Source: TK10-74A sp965217625
GTDB lineage: Bacteria; Chloroflexota; Dehalococcoidia; Bin125
NCBI GenBank assembly: GCA_965217625.1
Contig: OZ244557.1
Span: forward strand, 434,001-498,000
Reading direction: 5' to 3'
Length of the DNA: 64,000 nt
Shown here: one piece after another, positions 41,124 to 49,996 of the stretch
Layout of the letters: every line of letters starts with the position of its first letter
Numbering within the stretch: position 1 is the first letter of the stretch
Notes under the pieces: model-generated
What the model was told of the DNA's origin: nothing
What the model saw: the letters and a program-made list of their open reading frames with translations, nothing else
Database searches by the model: none
Program-made: the position numbers and the translations under genes

Positions 41124-41873
41124 CTACTCGAACGTCGACGCGCCGTCGCCCACCCACTTCAGGATGATCGCGTTGAGACTGCCGTCGGCCTTCATCGACG
41201 CCAGGGCCGCGTCGAGCTTGCCCTTCAGATCGCTGTCCTTGCGGATGCCCATGCCGAGGCCCCGGTCGAGCAGTACCGATGGGCCCACGATCACCAGCTG
41301 GCCCTCGTGCTCCGCGAGTTTCTCCACGCCGTAGCCGTGGTCCACGAGGACGGCGTCCACCTCGCCGCTGAGCACGGCATCGACCGCGTCCACCGCGCCG
41401 TCAAGCGGCACAAACGGCCTGCCCAGCGCCGTGAAGTAGTCCGAGTAGATCGTGTTCTCCGTCGCGCCGATCGTGCCCTCGGCGGCCTCGTCCCCCGCGC
41501 CCGCCTTCGCGATGTACACGGAGGGCGTCGGCGGATAGTACGCCGCCGTGAAATCGATCAGCTCCTCCCGTTTGGCGGTGATGCTCATCCCGGCGAGTAT
41601 GACGTCGAACTCCTCCGCCACCAGGTCGGGGATCATCGGCTCCCACTCATTCAGGACCCACTCGCACTCCAGAGCGGCGCGCCGGCACAACTCATCGCCC
41701 AGTTCCCGCTCCAGGCCGTCGATCTCCCCCGCCTCGTTGATGAAGTCAAAGGGGTGGTAGTCGCCGACCGTGGCGATCACCACGGTGTCCGCTTCCCGGC
41801 ACGCGGCCAGCAGCAACATGAGCGCCGCCGCCAGGACAAGCGCGCGAAGCACGTGTTTGAGGCGGAACTTCAT
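41124..41873 (-). CDS. Amino-acid-type ABC transporter substrate-binding lipoprotein
   Basis: 249 residues. Signal peptide LKHVLRALVLAAALMLLLAAC with lipobox LLAAC, then a family 3 solute-binding domain: TVVIATVGDYHPFDFINEAGEIDGLERELGDELCRR, WEPMIPDLVAEEFDVILAGMSITAKREELIDFTAAYYPP, and SLNAIILKWVGDGA. It would capture a polar amino acid or similar solute at the cell surface. No permease or ATPase gene is adjacent, so it must use partners elsewhere. The long upstream open frame lies within caiB and was rejected. Confidence 0.9.
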   Translation of the reverse strand: MKFRLKHVLRALVLAAALMLLLAACREADTVVIATVGDYHPFDFINEAGEIDGLERELGDELCRRAALECEWVLNEWEPMIPDLVAEEFDVILAGMSITAKREELIDFTAAYYPPTPSVYIAKAGAGDEAAEGTIGATENTIYSDYFTALGRPFVPLDGAVDAVDAVLSGEVDAVLVDHGYGVEKLAEHEGQLVIVGPSVLLDRGLGMGIRKDSDLKGKLDAALASMKADGSLNAIILKWVGDGASTFE

Positions 41874-41896
41874 CGCCGATCTTTCTCTCGCTCGCT

Positions 41897-43102
41897 CTAC
41901 TCCGCCGGGTGGCCGACGGCCCCCGACTCGAACATCGCGCCGATCTCCTCGCCCGCGTAGCCCAGCTCCGACAGCACCTCCGCCGTGTGCTCGTCCAAGT
42001 GCGGCGGACGGCTGCGCACCGACGCCGGCGTCTCGCTGAGCCCAATCGGGAAGCCCACCATGGGCAGCGTGCCGTACTCCGCGCTCTCGAACGACGTCAC
42101 GTAGTCGTTCGCCAAGGCCTGCGGGTGCGACGCCAAATCCGAGTACGCGTTCACCTTCGAGAACACCTGGTCCGTCGCCTCGAAGTGCACCCGCAAGTCC
42201 GCCCACGACCACTCGCGGAAGCCATCGCGCATCGCCGCGTACAACTCGTCGTGATGCTCGACCCGTCCCGGCGCCGACGCGAAGCGCTCGTCCTTCCCCA
42301 GGTCGTCCCAGCCCATCACCTCGCACAGCGCCGCGAAGCGCGCATCCGTCACCCAGGCCAGCACGAACGACTCATCCGCCGCATCGAACACGTGCCAGAC
42401 GGAGCGCGCCAGCGCGTGCCCCTTGCCGCCCATCGACAGCTCCCCCCGGTCGAGCAGGTAGTGGCTGAACTCCCAGGCCTGCATCCCCAGCTGGCTGCCG
42501 AACAGCGACGTATCGACCCGCTGCCCGCGCCCCGTCCGCTCGCGTCCGTAGAGCGCGAACATGATGCCCAGCGCCAGGAACACCGCCCCCGCGTGGTCGG
42601 CCAGCGCGACCCCCGCCGGCAGCGGGCCCGTCTCGGGCGTGCCCGTGTGCGCCACCGACCCGCCCGCCCCCTGCGCGATGATGTCGACCGACGCCATCGT
42701 CGCGTGCGGCCCCTTCGGCCCCCAGCCGCTGGCCGAGGCGTAGACCAGCCGCGGATGCGCGGCCGCCAGCGCGTCGTAGCCCAGCCCCAGCCGCTCCAGC
42801 GCGCCGCCGCGCAGGTTCTCGACCACGACGTCGGCCGTCGCGACGAGCCGCTTGGCCGCCGCCAGCCCCTCCGGCGTGCGCAGGTTGAAGCAGGCCACGC
42901 GCTTGTTGCGGTTGCAGGCGTAGAACTGCGACCCCACCTCGTACGGCCCGCCCACCACCACCGCCGCCCGCCGGTTGATATCCCCCTCCGGCGGCTCGAC
43001 CTTGATCACCTCGGCCCCCATATCGGCCAGCAGCATCGCCGCGTACGGCCCATGGATGCCCACGGTGAACTCCACCACGCGGATGCCGTCGAGCGGTCCC
43101 AT
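41897..43102 (-). CDS. CaiB/BaiF-family (class III) CoA-transferase
   Basis: 401 residues, ATG at 43102 after AAGGAGG. Family III features: MGPLDGIRVVEFTVGIHGPYAAMLLADMGAEVIKVEPPEGD, NRNKRVACFNLRTPEG, VVVENLRGGALERLGLGYDAL, VDIIAQGAGG, HLDEHTAEVLSELGY. In many members the catalytic Asp follows the IVVEN segment by about 30 residues, here within PHATMASVDII. It moves CoA between carboxylic acids; substrates are unknown. It lies just upstream of the solute-binding lipoprotein on the same strand, 23 bases away, hinting at uptake and activation of one compound. Confidence 0.93.
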   Translation of the reverse strand: MGPLDGIRVVEFTVGIHGPYAAMLLADMGAEVIKVEPPEGDINRRAAVVVGGPYEVGSQFYACNRNKRVACFNLRTPEGLAAAKRLVATADVVVENLRGGALERLGLGYDALAAAHPRLVYASASGWGPKGPHATMASVDIIAQGAGGSVAHTGTPETGPLPAGVALADHAGAVFLALGIMFALYGRERTGRGQRVDTSLFGSQLGMQAWEFSHYLLDRGELSMGGKGHALARSVWHVFDAADESFVLAWVTDARFAALCEVMGWDDLGKDERFASAPGRVEHHDELYAAMRDGFREWSWADLRVHFEATDQVFSKVNAYSDLASHPQALANDYVTSFESAEYGTLPMVGFPIGLSETPASVRSRPPHLDEHTAEVLSELGYAGEEIGAMFESGAVGHPAE

Positions 43103-43205
43103 CGTCGCCTCCTTCGCGCGCGTCGTCGCGCCGCGCCGAGCATAGGGGACGGGTCGTCGGGGGGAAGCGCTGGCCGGCGAGCAATCTGTGCTTCGATTGC
43201 GCGAT

Positions 43206-44240
43206 CTACCCAGGCTGGCCGACCGCAGTGTCCGGAGTTCGCGACATGTGCTCGATGATGCTCTGAGCCAAGGCCTGGAAGTCGGAGTACGCACCGCTCG
43301 CGGCCGCGGCGTGACTGCCGATCGCTCCGTCCGCCGAGGTCAGCTTGAACACAGGCTTGCGCGCTTCTTGGGCCATCGGGACCAAGCTCCGGTAGTGCTT
43401 GATCGTCGCGAGGGCGTGCCGGTCATCTTGCGGCCGGCGAGAGTACGGACCCTCATGGTCGCTGAGCAGGCTCCGGGCGTATTCCTCGGGGATTCGGTTG
43501 ACCCACTTGTCGTGCGCCCGCACCGGCCGGTTGAGCCGGACACCGTGCTGCTGCACGACATAGCCGATAGGTTCCATTCGGCCTCGCGGAAGGTCGAAGT
43601 CGGGCTCGCTCCAGTTCTCAAGCCGCCTCTGCCACTCGCGACGCCAGTTCTGCAGCGTGGGGCCGAGGTTACGGAGCCCCCGAAGCGAGAAGAGGTCCGC
43701 CCCCACGGGAACCACGACGTACTCGGTGGAAATCAGCGCGGAGCGATTGATCGCACCGAGGTTCGGTCCCACGTCGGCGAGGATGATCGTGGCATCCATC
43801 TGACGGGCGCCGGCCTGCATGATGGTGGAGAACGCAGTCAGTATCCTGAACGGCCGGTAGAGCTCGGTCGATCGGAGGGCATTCGGCCACTCGGCCGAGA
43901 GCGTGTCCTCGAACCCGGCCAGCGCCAAGTCGCCGGGGATCAACCGCAACTCGGTGCTGATCTCCTGAAGGGTCGGGTGGCGCAGGTCTCCGACCTCCAT
44001 CAGCGGCCTCACACATTCGAAGATCGTGCCAGACGGTGAAGCAGCGCCGTCGCTGCCCTCGTAGACGGACTCCAGACGATCCTCCTCCAGGAACATGCTG
44101 GTCAGGTTGGCCTGCGGGTCGAGATCGCAGGCGAGTACCCGATAGCCCCTTTCCGAGAGCATCCACGCCAAGTGGTACACGAGGGAGGTCTTGCCGACGC
44201 CGCCCTTGTTGTTGAAGAAGGTGAGGACTGGAACGGTCAT
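43206..44240 (-). CDS. ParA-type ATPase in an AlbA_2 operon
   Basis: 344 residues. Deviant Walker A FFNNKGGVGKTSL, ACDLDPQANLTSM, IILADVGPNLGAINRSAL (Walker B-like) and VVPVGADLFSLRGLRNLGPTL, all of the ParA/MinD/Soj type. The last 130 residues, with KHYRSLVPMAQEARKPVFKL, are also seen in AAA ATPases from mobile and defence loci rather than in chromosomal ParA. No ParB or parS partner is present. Its ATG overlaps the AlbA_2-protein stop by four bases, so the two are made together. Moderately lower GC than the neighbours. Probable role: ATP-dependent positioning or switching for the partner; unproven. Confidence 0.88.
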   Translation of the reverse strand: MTVPVLTFFNNKGGVGKTSLVYHLAWMLSERGYRVLACDLDPQANLTSMFLEEDRLESVYEGSDGAASPSGTIFECVRPLMEVGDLRHPTLQEISTELRLIPGDLALAGFEDTLSAEWPNALRSTELYRPFRILTAFSTIMQAGARQMDATIILADVGPNLGAINRSALISTEYVVVPVGADLFSLRGLRNLGPTLQNWRREWQRRLENWSEPDFDLPRGRMEPIGYVVQQHGVRLNRPVRAHDKWVNRIPEEYARSLLSDHEGPYSRRPQDDRHALATIKHYRSLVPMAQEARKPVFKLTSADGAIGSHAAAASGAYSDFQALAQSIIEHMSRTPDTAVGQPG

Positions 44241-45466
44241 GGCGGCGCCTCCGCCCGGTTGGCCATCGCCGGTATGGTCGCAAGCACACTGCTCGGATCG
44301 ACGCGGAAGCGCGCTTCGGCGTGACCGGCCTGCCGTAGCAAGCGCTGGGCGGTTGGTATGCCGACGCCGAAGCGCTGAACGAATCCTAGCGTGCGCAGCG
44401 CCTCTGCCAGATTCGGGTTGCGGTAATCGACCGCACCAACGCTGCCAAAGTTCGCGACAGTCACCCGGCCGAACGGCCCGCCGGGGCTGATGACCTCGAT
44501 CCGGTCTTCAAACCAGCGCACGTGCACCGGGGCGTTCGTCGCCTCGTAGGTGCGGTGCATGACCGCATTTCGCGTGATCTGCTGGATGGCCGGGAGCGGA
44601 TAGTGAGCAGTTTGCCGTTCGGTTGAACCGGAGACGAAATCAACGGACGTCCGGTTGTGGGCCTTCAGTTTTTCATCCAGTCGGCGCAGCACGTCGGCGA
44701 CCGATCCACGGATGTCCTCACTGTCGATGATGTCGTCATACGGTTCGGTCCCACCCAGTCTGAGAAACTGCACGTAGGCGCCGGGCAGGAAGTCCTGTGG
44801 ATTCTTGCCAAGGACGAGCAGCCCCAGGACCGTGGCCGCCGGATCATCCGCCGCCGCGATCATTTTCGTCGCGGCAAGCTGTTCCTCGCGGCTGCGATCA
44901 TTGGCCTCGAGTACCTCTCGCGCGAAGGCCTGCGGCAAGTACTCAGTCTCGAAATGCGCCAGGTTGAGGTCATCGAGGGTGGTCCCGGGGACCCGCTGGA
45001 CATCGAACGGTGCATTCCCAGAGCGCCGTCTCTCATTGAGGATCCGCTCGTCTTGCGCGGTTGCGAGGCCTCTCCTCGGTCCGATCCGGACATGCACCCT
45101 GCCTCGATAGCGGACCGGCGGTGAGTCAGACGTCGCGACTGTGACCACCGCGGCGTCTGTCCCCCGCAGCGTCGCCTTCTGCACGGTCATCGATGGCGGG
45201 GGAACGATGTTGCCATCGGTCTTCATGTCGGCAAGTTGCCGGAGCAGCTCGTCGGTGACCGGCGCACCCAGCAGCGAGCCGTTGTCGCGCACGCCCACGA
45301 AGACAGTGCCGGACACCCCGTGGCCGGGGAGATCGTTCGCGAACGCGCAGATCGCCTCCCGGATCGTCGTCGGAGCGTCTCCGGCCAGCGACTCCTTGAA
45401 CTCGACCCGATCCGACTCGCCTTCGTCCAGCAACCTGCTCAGCTCGATGTCGCGGAGCGCTGTCAC
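44237..45466 (-). CDS. AlbA_2 (Schlafen-like) ATP-binding regulator-type protein
   Basis: 409 residues from the GTG at 45466, five bases after GGGGG. N-terminal AlbA_2 domain: ESDRVEFKESLAGDAPTTIREAICAFANDLPGHGVSGTVFVGVRDNGSLLG. C-terminal helical and ATPase-like region ITRNAVMHRTYEATNAPVHVRWFEDRIEVISPGGPFG and NPNLAEALRTLGFVQRFGVGI, the COG2865 pattern. Members are called transcriptional regulators, but AlbA_2/Schlafen domains also have RNase or tRNA-cleaving relatives and occur in defence loci. It is the first gene of a two-gene operon with the ParA-type ATPase. Located near a tRNA cluster. Confidence 0.85.
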   Translation of the reverse strand: MTALRDIELSRLLDEGESDRVEFKESLAGDAPTTIREAICAFANDLPGHGVSGTVFVGVRDNGSLLGAPVTDELLRQLADMKTDGNIVPPPSMTVQKATLRGTDAAVVTVATSDSPPVRYRGRVHVRIGPRRGLATAQDERILNERRRSGNAPFDVQRVPGTTLDDLNLAHFETEYLPQAFAREVLEANDRSREEQLAATKMIAAADDPAATVLGLLVLGKNPQDFLPGAYVQFLRLGGTEPYDDIIDSEDIRGSVADVLRRLDEKLKAHNRTSVDFVSGSTERQTAHYPLPAIQQITRNAVMHRTYEATNAPVHVRWFEDRIEVISPGGPFGRVTVANFGSVGAVDYRNPNLAEALRTLGFVQRFGVGIPTAQRLLRQAGHAEARFRVDPSSVLATIPAMANRAEAPP

Positions 45467-45704
45467 GATCACCCCCAGCACGCTGCCAGCATACGCTCCG
45501 CGCCAGTCCGGGATTAGAGGTAGCGGAATGCTCCAGGTTGCCACCCGGCACGCCAACTGCCTGACGTGAGTCCAGACTTGCCGAACGCCTGGTAGATCGA
45601 AGGGCCCTCGGTCATCCCGCCCGACTCCGTCGCGCCGATCTCGCTGGGCGGCGTCGGCTTCAGAGCGAAAGCTGCCCCACACCCCCACCACCGACGACGA
45701 AAGC

Positions 45705-45780
45705 TGGCTCCCCGGGCAGGACTCGAACCTGCGACCTAGCGGTTAACAGCCGCTCGCTCTACCAATTGAGCTACCGGGGA
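45705..45780 (-). tRNA. tRNA-Asn (anticodon GTT)
   Basis: Acceptor TCCCCGG/CCGGGGA, D-stem GCTC/GAGC, anticodon stem AGCGG/CCGCT around CTGTTAA (anticodon GTT), T-arm GCAGG-TTCGAGT-CCTGC, discriminator G, CCA encoded. Confidence 0.97.
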
Positions 45781-45790
45781 ATGTGCCTGC

Positions 45791-45864
45791 TGGCTGCCGA
45801 GCCAGGGTTCGAACCTGAACTGAGGGATTCAAAGTCCCTAGTGCTACCATTACACCACTCGGCA
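45791..45864 (-). tRNA. tRNA-Gln (anticodon TTG)
   Basis: Acceptor TGCCGAG/CTCGGCA, anticodon stem AGGGA/TCCCT around CTTTGAA (anticodon TTG), T-loop TTCGAAC, discriminator G, CCA encoded. Ten bases upstream of tRNA-Asn on the same strand. Confidence 0.97.
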
Positions 45865-45930
45865 GCGACTCCCTCAACGCCCCCGCTGACACTCGACGCA
45901 CGGGCCGCGCGCGGCGCGCGCGCCCGGTCG

Positions 45931-46019
45931 TGGTGCCGAAGGCCGGATTCGAACCGGCACGAGGGTTACCCCTCAACGGTTTTTGAGACCGTCGCGTCTA
46001 CCAATTCCGCCACTCCGGC
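45931..46019 (-). tRNA. tRNA-Leu (anticodon CAA)
   Basis: Acceptor GCCGGAG/CTTCGGC, anticodon stem ACGGT/ACCGT around CTCAAAA (anticodon CAA), a long variable arm (TGAGGGGTAACCCTCGT) as in class II tRNAs, T-loop TTCGAAT, discriminator A, CCA encoded. First of the three-tRNA cluster. Confidence 0.97.
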
Positions 46020-46182
46020 CCGCTCCGGCGGCCGGCCCCGGCGCGGGGCCCGGCCCCAGCGCGACGGGGCGCCGAGTGCCGCAAGTATCGCAGCGCCCCC
46101 CACCCCCGGGCAATGATACCCACGATCCATTCGGCCGGAGGGACGGCGGCGGCCGGGCTTGGCCCTTCGGGGGGGGATGCGC

Positions 46183-46188
46183 TATTCT
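46183..46188 (+). promoter_or_regulatory. -10 box of the HTH/PD-(D/E)XK gene
   Basis: GCTATTCTGC with TATTCT 43 bases before the GTG start at 46232. Confidence 0.45.
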
Positions 46189-46231
46189 GCGCGCAAGGAC
46201 CGTACGAGCGAGTGGCAAGGGATTGTTGCAC

Positions 46232-47338
46232 GTGCCGCTCACTGAGCGCGATTTCACCATTCTCGAAAAGGCGGGAAGCACGCCCAGCGCGGCGGCGCGG
46301 CAAGAGGCGGCCGCGCTCGTGCTGGCGCAACCCGGGTACGATCGCCAGAAGGCCGGCGCGCTGCTGGCGCGCGGCTTCCGGCACCAGCTACAACCGGCGT
46401 TCCACCTCATCCCGCGCGGGGAAGCGCGCGACAGCGAAGCCGAGTTCGTGCTGCTGTACGAGCGACTCGTCGTCGCCACCGAGGGCTTCACCCGCACCGA
46501 TCCCGAGGCGTTTATCGGGCTGCTGCGGGAGGAACCGGCGGCGCTCGTGCCGTTGCGCATGATCCTCGGCTTGACCCGGCAGGAGTTGGCGGCGGTCCTC
46601 CGGATGGTCAGCCGGGACGGGCGCGCGAGCGGGCAGACCCTGCGGAACTTCGAGCGGGAAGTGCACCCGCTCCGCCTCACGGGCGCCCGCGAGCGACTGA
46701 TCGCGGACATCGCCGCGGCCGTGATCGCGATCATGGACCGGAGCGTCCTGGGTGTCCCCGACGCCCTCGCCGACCACTTCCATTCCAACCTCGACAAGCG
46801 CGACACGATCAACGGCTGGCGCAGCGTCGCCGCGAGCGCGGGCGGGGTTCCCTACTCCGCCTTGCTCTACCAGCGCTACGTCGGCGGCGTGTGGCGGCAG
46901 GTGCAGGACGCGCACTCGGAGACCAAGGGCGACGCCCTGCTCGAGCGGCCGTTCACCAAACTGCTGCAGGCGCACGGCATCCCCCATCACCACACGGGTC
47001 CGGGGGCGGGCGGCGCGCAGGAGACGAAGGCGCGCTATGGCCTTGCCCCGGTGCCGGATTTCCTGATCCCGGATTCGAAGCCCACCCTCGCGGTCGAGGC
47101 CAAGGTGGCCGATGACCCCGAGACCGTCGTGGACAAGGCGGAGCACGTCGAGGCGATCGCGGGCGCGGCGGTCGCCGCCGGCCTGCGCCCGTGCGCGCTG
47201 ATCGACGGCAAGGGCTGGGCCGGGCGCACGACCGCACTCGCCAGGATCATCGTGGCGACCGAGGGGCGCACCTACACGCTCGATACGATGGAAGAGCTGC
47301 TGGACCTGCCGGAAATCGCGCCACTGCGCCGCAGCTAG
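46232..47338 (+). CDS. Solitary PD-(D/E)XK restriction-type nuclease with HTH region
   Basis: 368 residues from a GTG at 46232, with AAGGGA upstream. The central LTRQELAAVLRMVSRDGRASGQTLRNFEREVHPLR looks like a helix-turn-helix. The C-terminal part has APVPDFLIPDSKPTLAVEAKVADDPETVVDKAEHVEAI: D276, E289 and K291 form the D...E-x-K catalytic set of restriction-endonuclease-fold enzymes. Upstream TKLLQAHGIPHHHTGPGAGGAQETKARYGLAP fits the preceding strand and loop of type II enzymes such as DpnII-like or Bpu10-like families. No methylase is adjacent; the nearest are 16 kb or more away. It abuts the tRNA cluster, a common landing site. Confidence 0.75.
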   Translation: MPLTERDFTILEKAGSTPSAAARQEAAALVLAQPGYDRQKAGALLARGFRHQLQPAFHLIPRGEARDSEAEFVLLYERLVVATEGFTRTDPEAFIGLLREEPAALVPLRMILGLTRQELAAVLRMVSRDGRASGQTLRNFEREVHPLRLTGARERLIADIAAAVIAIMDRSVLGVPDALADHFHSNLDKRDTINGWRSVAASAGGVPYSALLYQRYVGGVWRQVQDAHSETKGDALLERPFTKLLQAHGIPHHHTGPGAGGAQETKARYGLAPVPDFLIPDSKPTLAVEAKVADDPETVVDKAEHVEAIAGAAVAAGLRPCALIDGKGWAGRTTALARIIVATEGRTYTLDTMEELLDLPEIAPLRRS

Positions 47339-47385
47339 CGGACGCCCCGTCCCCTGGTCCCCCGTCGCGGCCGTCGCGACCGCGG

Positions 47386-48432
47386 CTATCCGGTCTCGAT
47401 CCCCAGCCCGACCGTCACGACGACGCCCACCAGATACCCCAGCAGGATCGCGACGCCCGCCGCCCGCAACGCCCAGCCCCGGCGCAGCAGCCCCGCGCCG
47501 CCCGCCACCGACCACGGCATCCGATCGACCAGCGCCAGCAGCGCCAGCAGCATCAGCCCCAGCCCGAACGCCGCCGTCACCGCCTGCTCGTTCATCGCCG
47601 CCGCCAGCAGCGGCCCCTCGTCGAGCGCGAGGTCGCCGGGGAACAGCACCGCGACGTTGAACACGTTGCTGCCGAAGACGTTGCCCACGACCAGCCCCGG
47701 CGACCCCCGCCACAGCGCCACGCTCGATGTCACGACCTCGGGCAACGACGTCGCCAGGGCCACGCCGACGACGCCGACGACGCCCCCGCTGACCCCCAGC
47801 GTGTCCGCGATGCCCTCGGCCGCGCTGGGCAGGAACAGCGAGGCCACGAACACCACCGCCGTCGCCACGGCCAGCCGCGCCAGGTCCGCGCGACGCGGCC
47901 TGCGCCGCGCCGCCGTCGTCTCCGGCGCCGGGGCCGCGGCCGGGTCCGTCGATGCCGCGGGCGCGGGCGCGGTGGAGCCCCGTCGCTCCTCCCGGAACAG
48001 CAGCAGCGACCCCGCGACGTACAGCCCCAGCAGCACGATCGCGCCGAGGCCCACGTGCCCCAGCGCGACCTCGCCCGTGGCGATGAAGACCAGCGTCACC
48101 GCGCCCAGGACGATCGCGAGGCCGCCCGTCAGCGCGCTCGCCCGGTCCGTCCGCACGGCCAGCGGGAAGAGCACCAGCACGACCCCGAAGATCGTCATGT
48201 TGAACATGTTCGAGCCCAGCACCGTGCCCACCGCGATGTCGGGCTGATCGATCCCCGCCGCCGAGACCACGCTCACCAGCTCCGGCAGGGATGTCGCGCC
48301 CGCCAGCAGCACGGTCCCCAGCCAGACATGGCCCAGCCCCGTCGCGTCGCCGACGCCCTCGACCGCGCGCACCAGCGTCGGGCCCGCCAGCGCGATGGCC
48401 AGCGCGCAGACCGCGAAGATCAGGAAGTCCAT
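47386..48432 (-). CDS. Sodium/calcium-type cation exchanger
   Basis: 348 residues with about ten hydrophobic helices. The two inverted alpha-repeats of the CaCA superfamily are visible: LLAGATSLPELVSVVSA ... VGTVLGSNMFNMTIFG, and VALATSLPEVVTSSVAL ... VVGNVFGSNVFNVAVL. The acidic residue in SLPE binds the cation. A hydrophilic loop rich in Arg/Ala/Pro (about 185-225) separates the halves. It exchanges Ca2+ or K+ against Na+ or H+. Its start overlaps the upstream CBS-protein stop by one base (TGATG), so the two are translated together. Confidence 0.92.
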   Translation of the reverse strand: MDFLIFAVCALAIALAGPTLVRAVEGVGDATGLGHVWLGTVLLAGATSLPELVSVVSAAGIDQPDIAVGTVLGSNMFNMTIFGVVLVLFPLAVRTDRASALTGGLAIVLGAVTLVFIATGEVALGHVGLGAIVLLGLYVAGSLLLFREERRGSTAPAPAASTDPAAAPAPETTAARRRPRRADLARLAVATAVVFVASLFLPSAAEGIADTLGVSGGVVGVVGVALATSLPEVVTSSVALWRGSPGLVVGNVFGSNVFNVAVLFPGDLALDEGPLLAAAMNEQAVTAAFGLGLMLLALLALVDRMPWSVAGGAGLLRRGWALRAAGVAILLGYLVGVVVTVGLGIETG

Positions 48433-49751
48433 CAGCCGTCCCGCCCGGCGCCCGCGCCGCTGTCCGACTCGGCCGTGGCCTCGGCGTCCGCCGGGTCGTC
48501 CTCCACCTCCGATTCCGGTTCGACCGCCACCAGTCGCACGCGGCGCGCGTCGGCCGCCATCACCGTGAAGCGATAGCCCGCGTGCGACACCCACTCGCCG
48601 CGCGCCGGCATGTGCCGCAGGTGCGCCAGCACCAGCCCGCCCACGCTCTCGGCCTCGGCGTGCGAGAGGTCGGCGTCGAGTTTCTGGCCCAGGGCGCCCA
48701 GCGCCCGCTGACCCTCGACGTACAGTCGGCCGCCCACCCGCACCGCCACGTCGCCCTGCTGCGGCCCGCTCTCGCTGCGGATCTCGCCCACGACCTCCTC
48801 CAGGATGTCCTCCAGCGTCACGATCCCCGACGTCACCCCGAACTCGTCCACCAGCACCGACAGGTGCGACCCGCTGTGCTGCATCGTCTCGAGCACGCGC
48901 GCCACCGGCGCCCGCTCCGACTCGAACGACACCTCGCGCATCAGGTCGCGCGCCCGCTGCGGCTCGCCGCGGCCGCTGGCCTGCGCCGCGCTGACGTCGC
49001 TGACGTGCACGAAGCCCACGATCTCATCCAGCGACCCCTCCTGCACCAGCAGACGCAGGAAGCCCGACTCGGCCAGCGCCGTCGCGACGTCGGCCAGCAG
49101 CGCATCCTCCTCCACGGCCACGACGCTGACGCGCGGCGTCATCACCCGGCGCACCTGCTGCGTCGGCAGCGCCAGCGCCCCCAGCAGCCGCGCCGACTCG
49201 TCGCGCTCGAGGGTCCCCGTCTCTTCGCCCAGCCGGATCGCCGACCGCAGCTCGCCCAGGCTCAGCGCCGGCCGCGACTCACCGCGCTCCCCGATCGCCG
49301 CCAGCAGCGCCCGGCTCAGCCCGTCGAGCAGCGACACCACCGGCGTCGTGACGCGCGTCCAGCCGCGCAGCGGCCAAGCGTACACCCGCGCGACCGCGAA
49401 GTTGTGATGCAGCGCCACCGTCTTCGGCGCGACCTCGCCGAAGATGACCAACAGCACCGTCACCACCAGCGTCGCCGCGAGGACGCCCGCGCCCCCGTCG
49501 ACGATCTGCGTGGCGATCGCCGTGCCGACCGCCGCCGCCCCCGTGTTGGTCAGGTTGTTGCCCAGCAGGATCGACGACAGCAGCCGTCGCGGCGATTCCA
49601 GCAGCCGCTCGACGCGGCGCGCGCCCGGCACGCCCGCGCTCAGACGCTCCGCCACCTGCACCCGCTCCAACGACAGAAACGCCGTCTCGGCGCTCGAAAA
49701 GAACGCCGATAGGAACAGCAGCGCCACCAAGATCAGGAAATAGACTTCCAC
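48432..49751 (-). CDS. CNNM/CorC-family membrane protein (DUF21-CBS-CorC/HlyC)
   Basis: 439 residues from the GTG at 49751 (GGAG seven bases upstream). Four membrane helices of a DUF21 domain (VYFLILVALLFLSAFFSSAETAFLSL ... LLGNNLTNTGAAA ... LLVIFGEVAPKTVAL), then paired CBS domains (RVMTPRVSVVAV, LVDEFGVTSGIVTLEDILEEVVGEI) and a CorC_HlyC domain near the end. Such proteins bind adenosine nucleotides and are implicated in Mg2+ or Co2+ efflux. The upstream coding extension to 49940 is not protein-like. Partnered with the cation exchanger. Confidence 0.93.
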   Translation of the reverse strand: MEVYFLILVALLFLSAFFSSAETAFLSLERVQVAERLSAGVPGARRVERLLESPRRLLSSILLGNNLTNTGAAAVGTAIATQIVDGGAGVLAATLVVTVLLVIFGEVAPKTVALHHNFAVARVYAWPLRGWTRVTTPVVSLLDGLSRALLAAIGERGESRPALSLGELRSAIRLGEETGTLERDESARLLGALALPTQQVRRVMTPRVSVVAVEEDALLADVATALAESGFLRLLVQEGSLDEIVGFVHVSDVSAAQASGRGEPQRARDLMREVSFESERAPVARVLETMQHSGSHLSVLVDEFGVTSGIVTLEDILEEVVGEIRSESGPQQGDVAVRVGGRLYVEGQRALGALGQKLDADLSHAEAESVGGLVLAHLRHMPARGEWVSHAGYRFTVMAADARRVRLVAVEPESEVEDDPADAEATAESDSGAGAGRDG

Positions 49752-49996
49752 CGCAGTTCTCCCTGCCCGGCCCGCGCTCCGCGACCAGGGGCCGTCGCGA
49801 TCACCGTACCCAGCCCGCCCCCCGCAGACCAATCGGCCCGAGCCGTGCGCGCCCGTCGCATCTCTGGACATCCTCGTTCCAGGGCAATAGCGTGACTTAC
49901 ACTGCAACGCCGCCGCTTGCTCGGCGCATGGCGTAGCCACAGACGCGCAGGCGGAATCATTCTTCTTGGCGTTGCGCAGCGAGAGAGGAGCATCTC

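Noticed and set aside
41124..42326. A 400-codon version of the solute-binding protein
   Set aside because: The extra N-terminus is out-of-frame caiB sequence; the signal peptide and lipobox start at 41873.
43206..44240. A chromosome-partition parA near the origin
   Set aside because: No parB, parS, dnaA or gidAB is nearby; the gene is coupled to an AlbA_2 protein instead.
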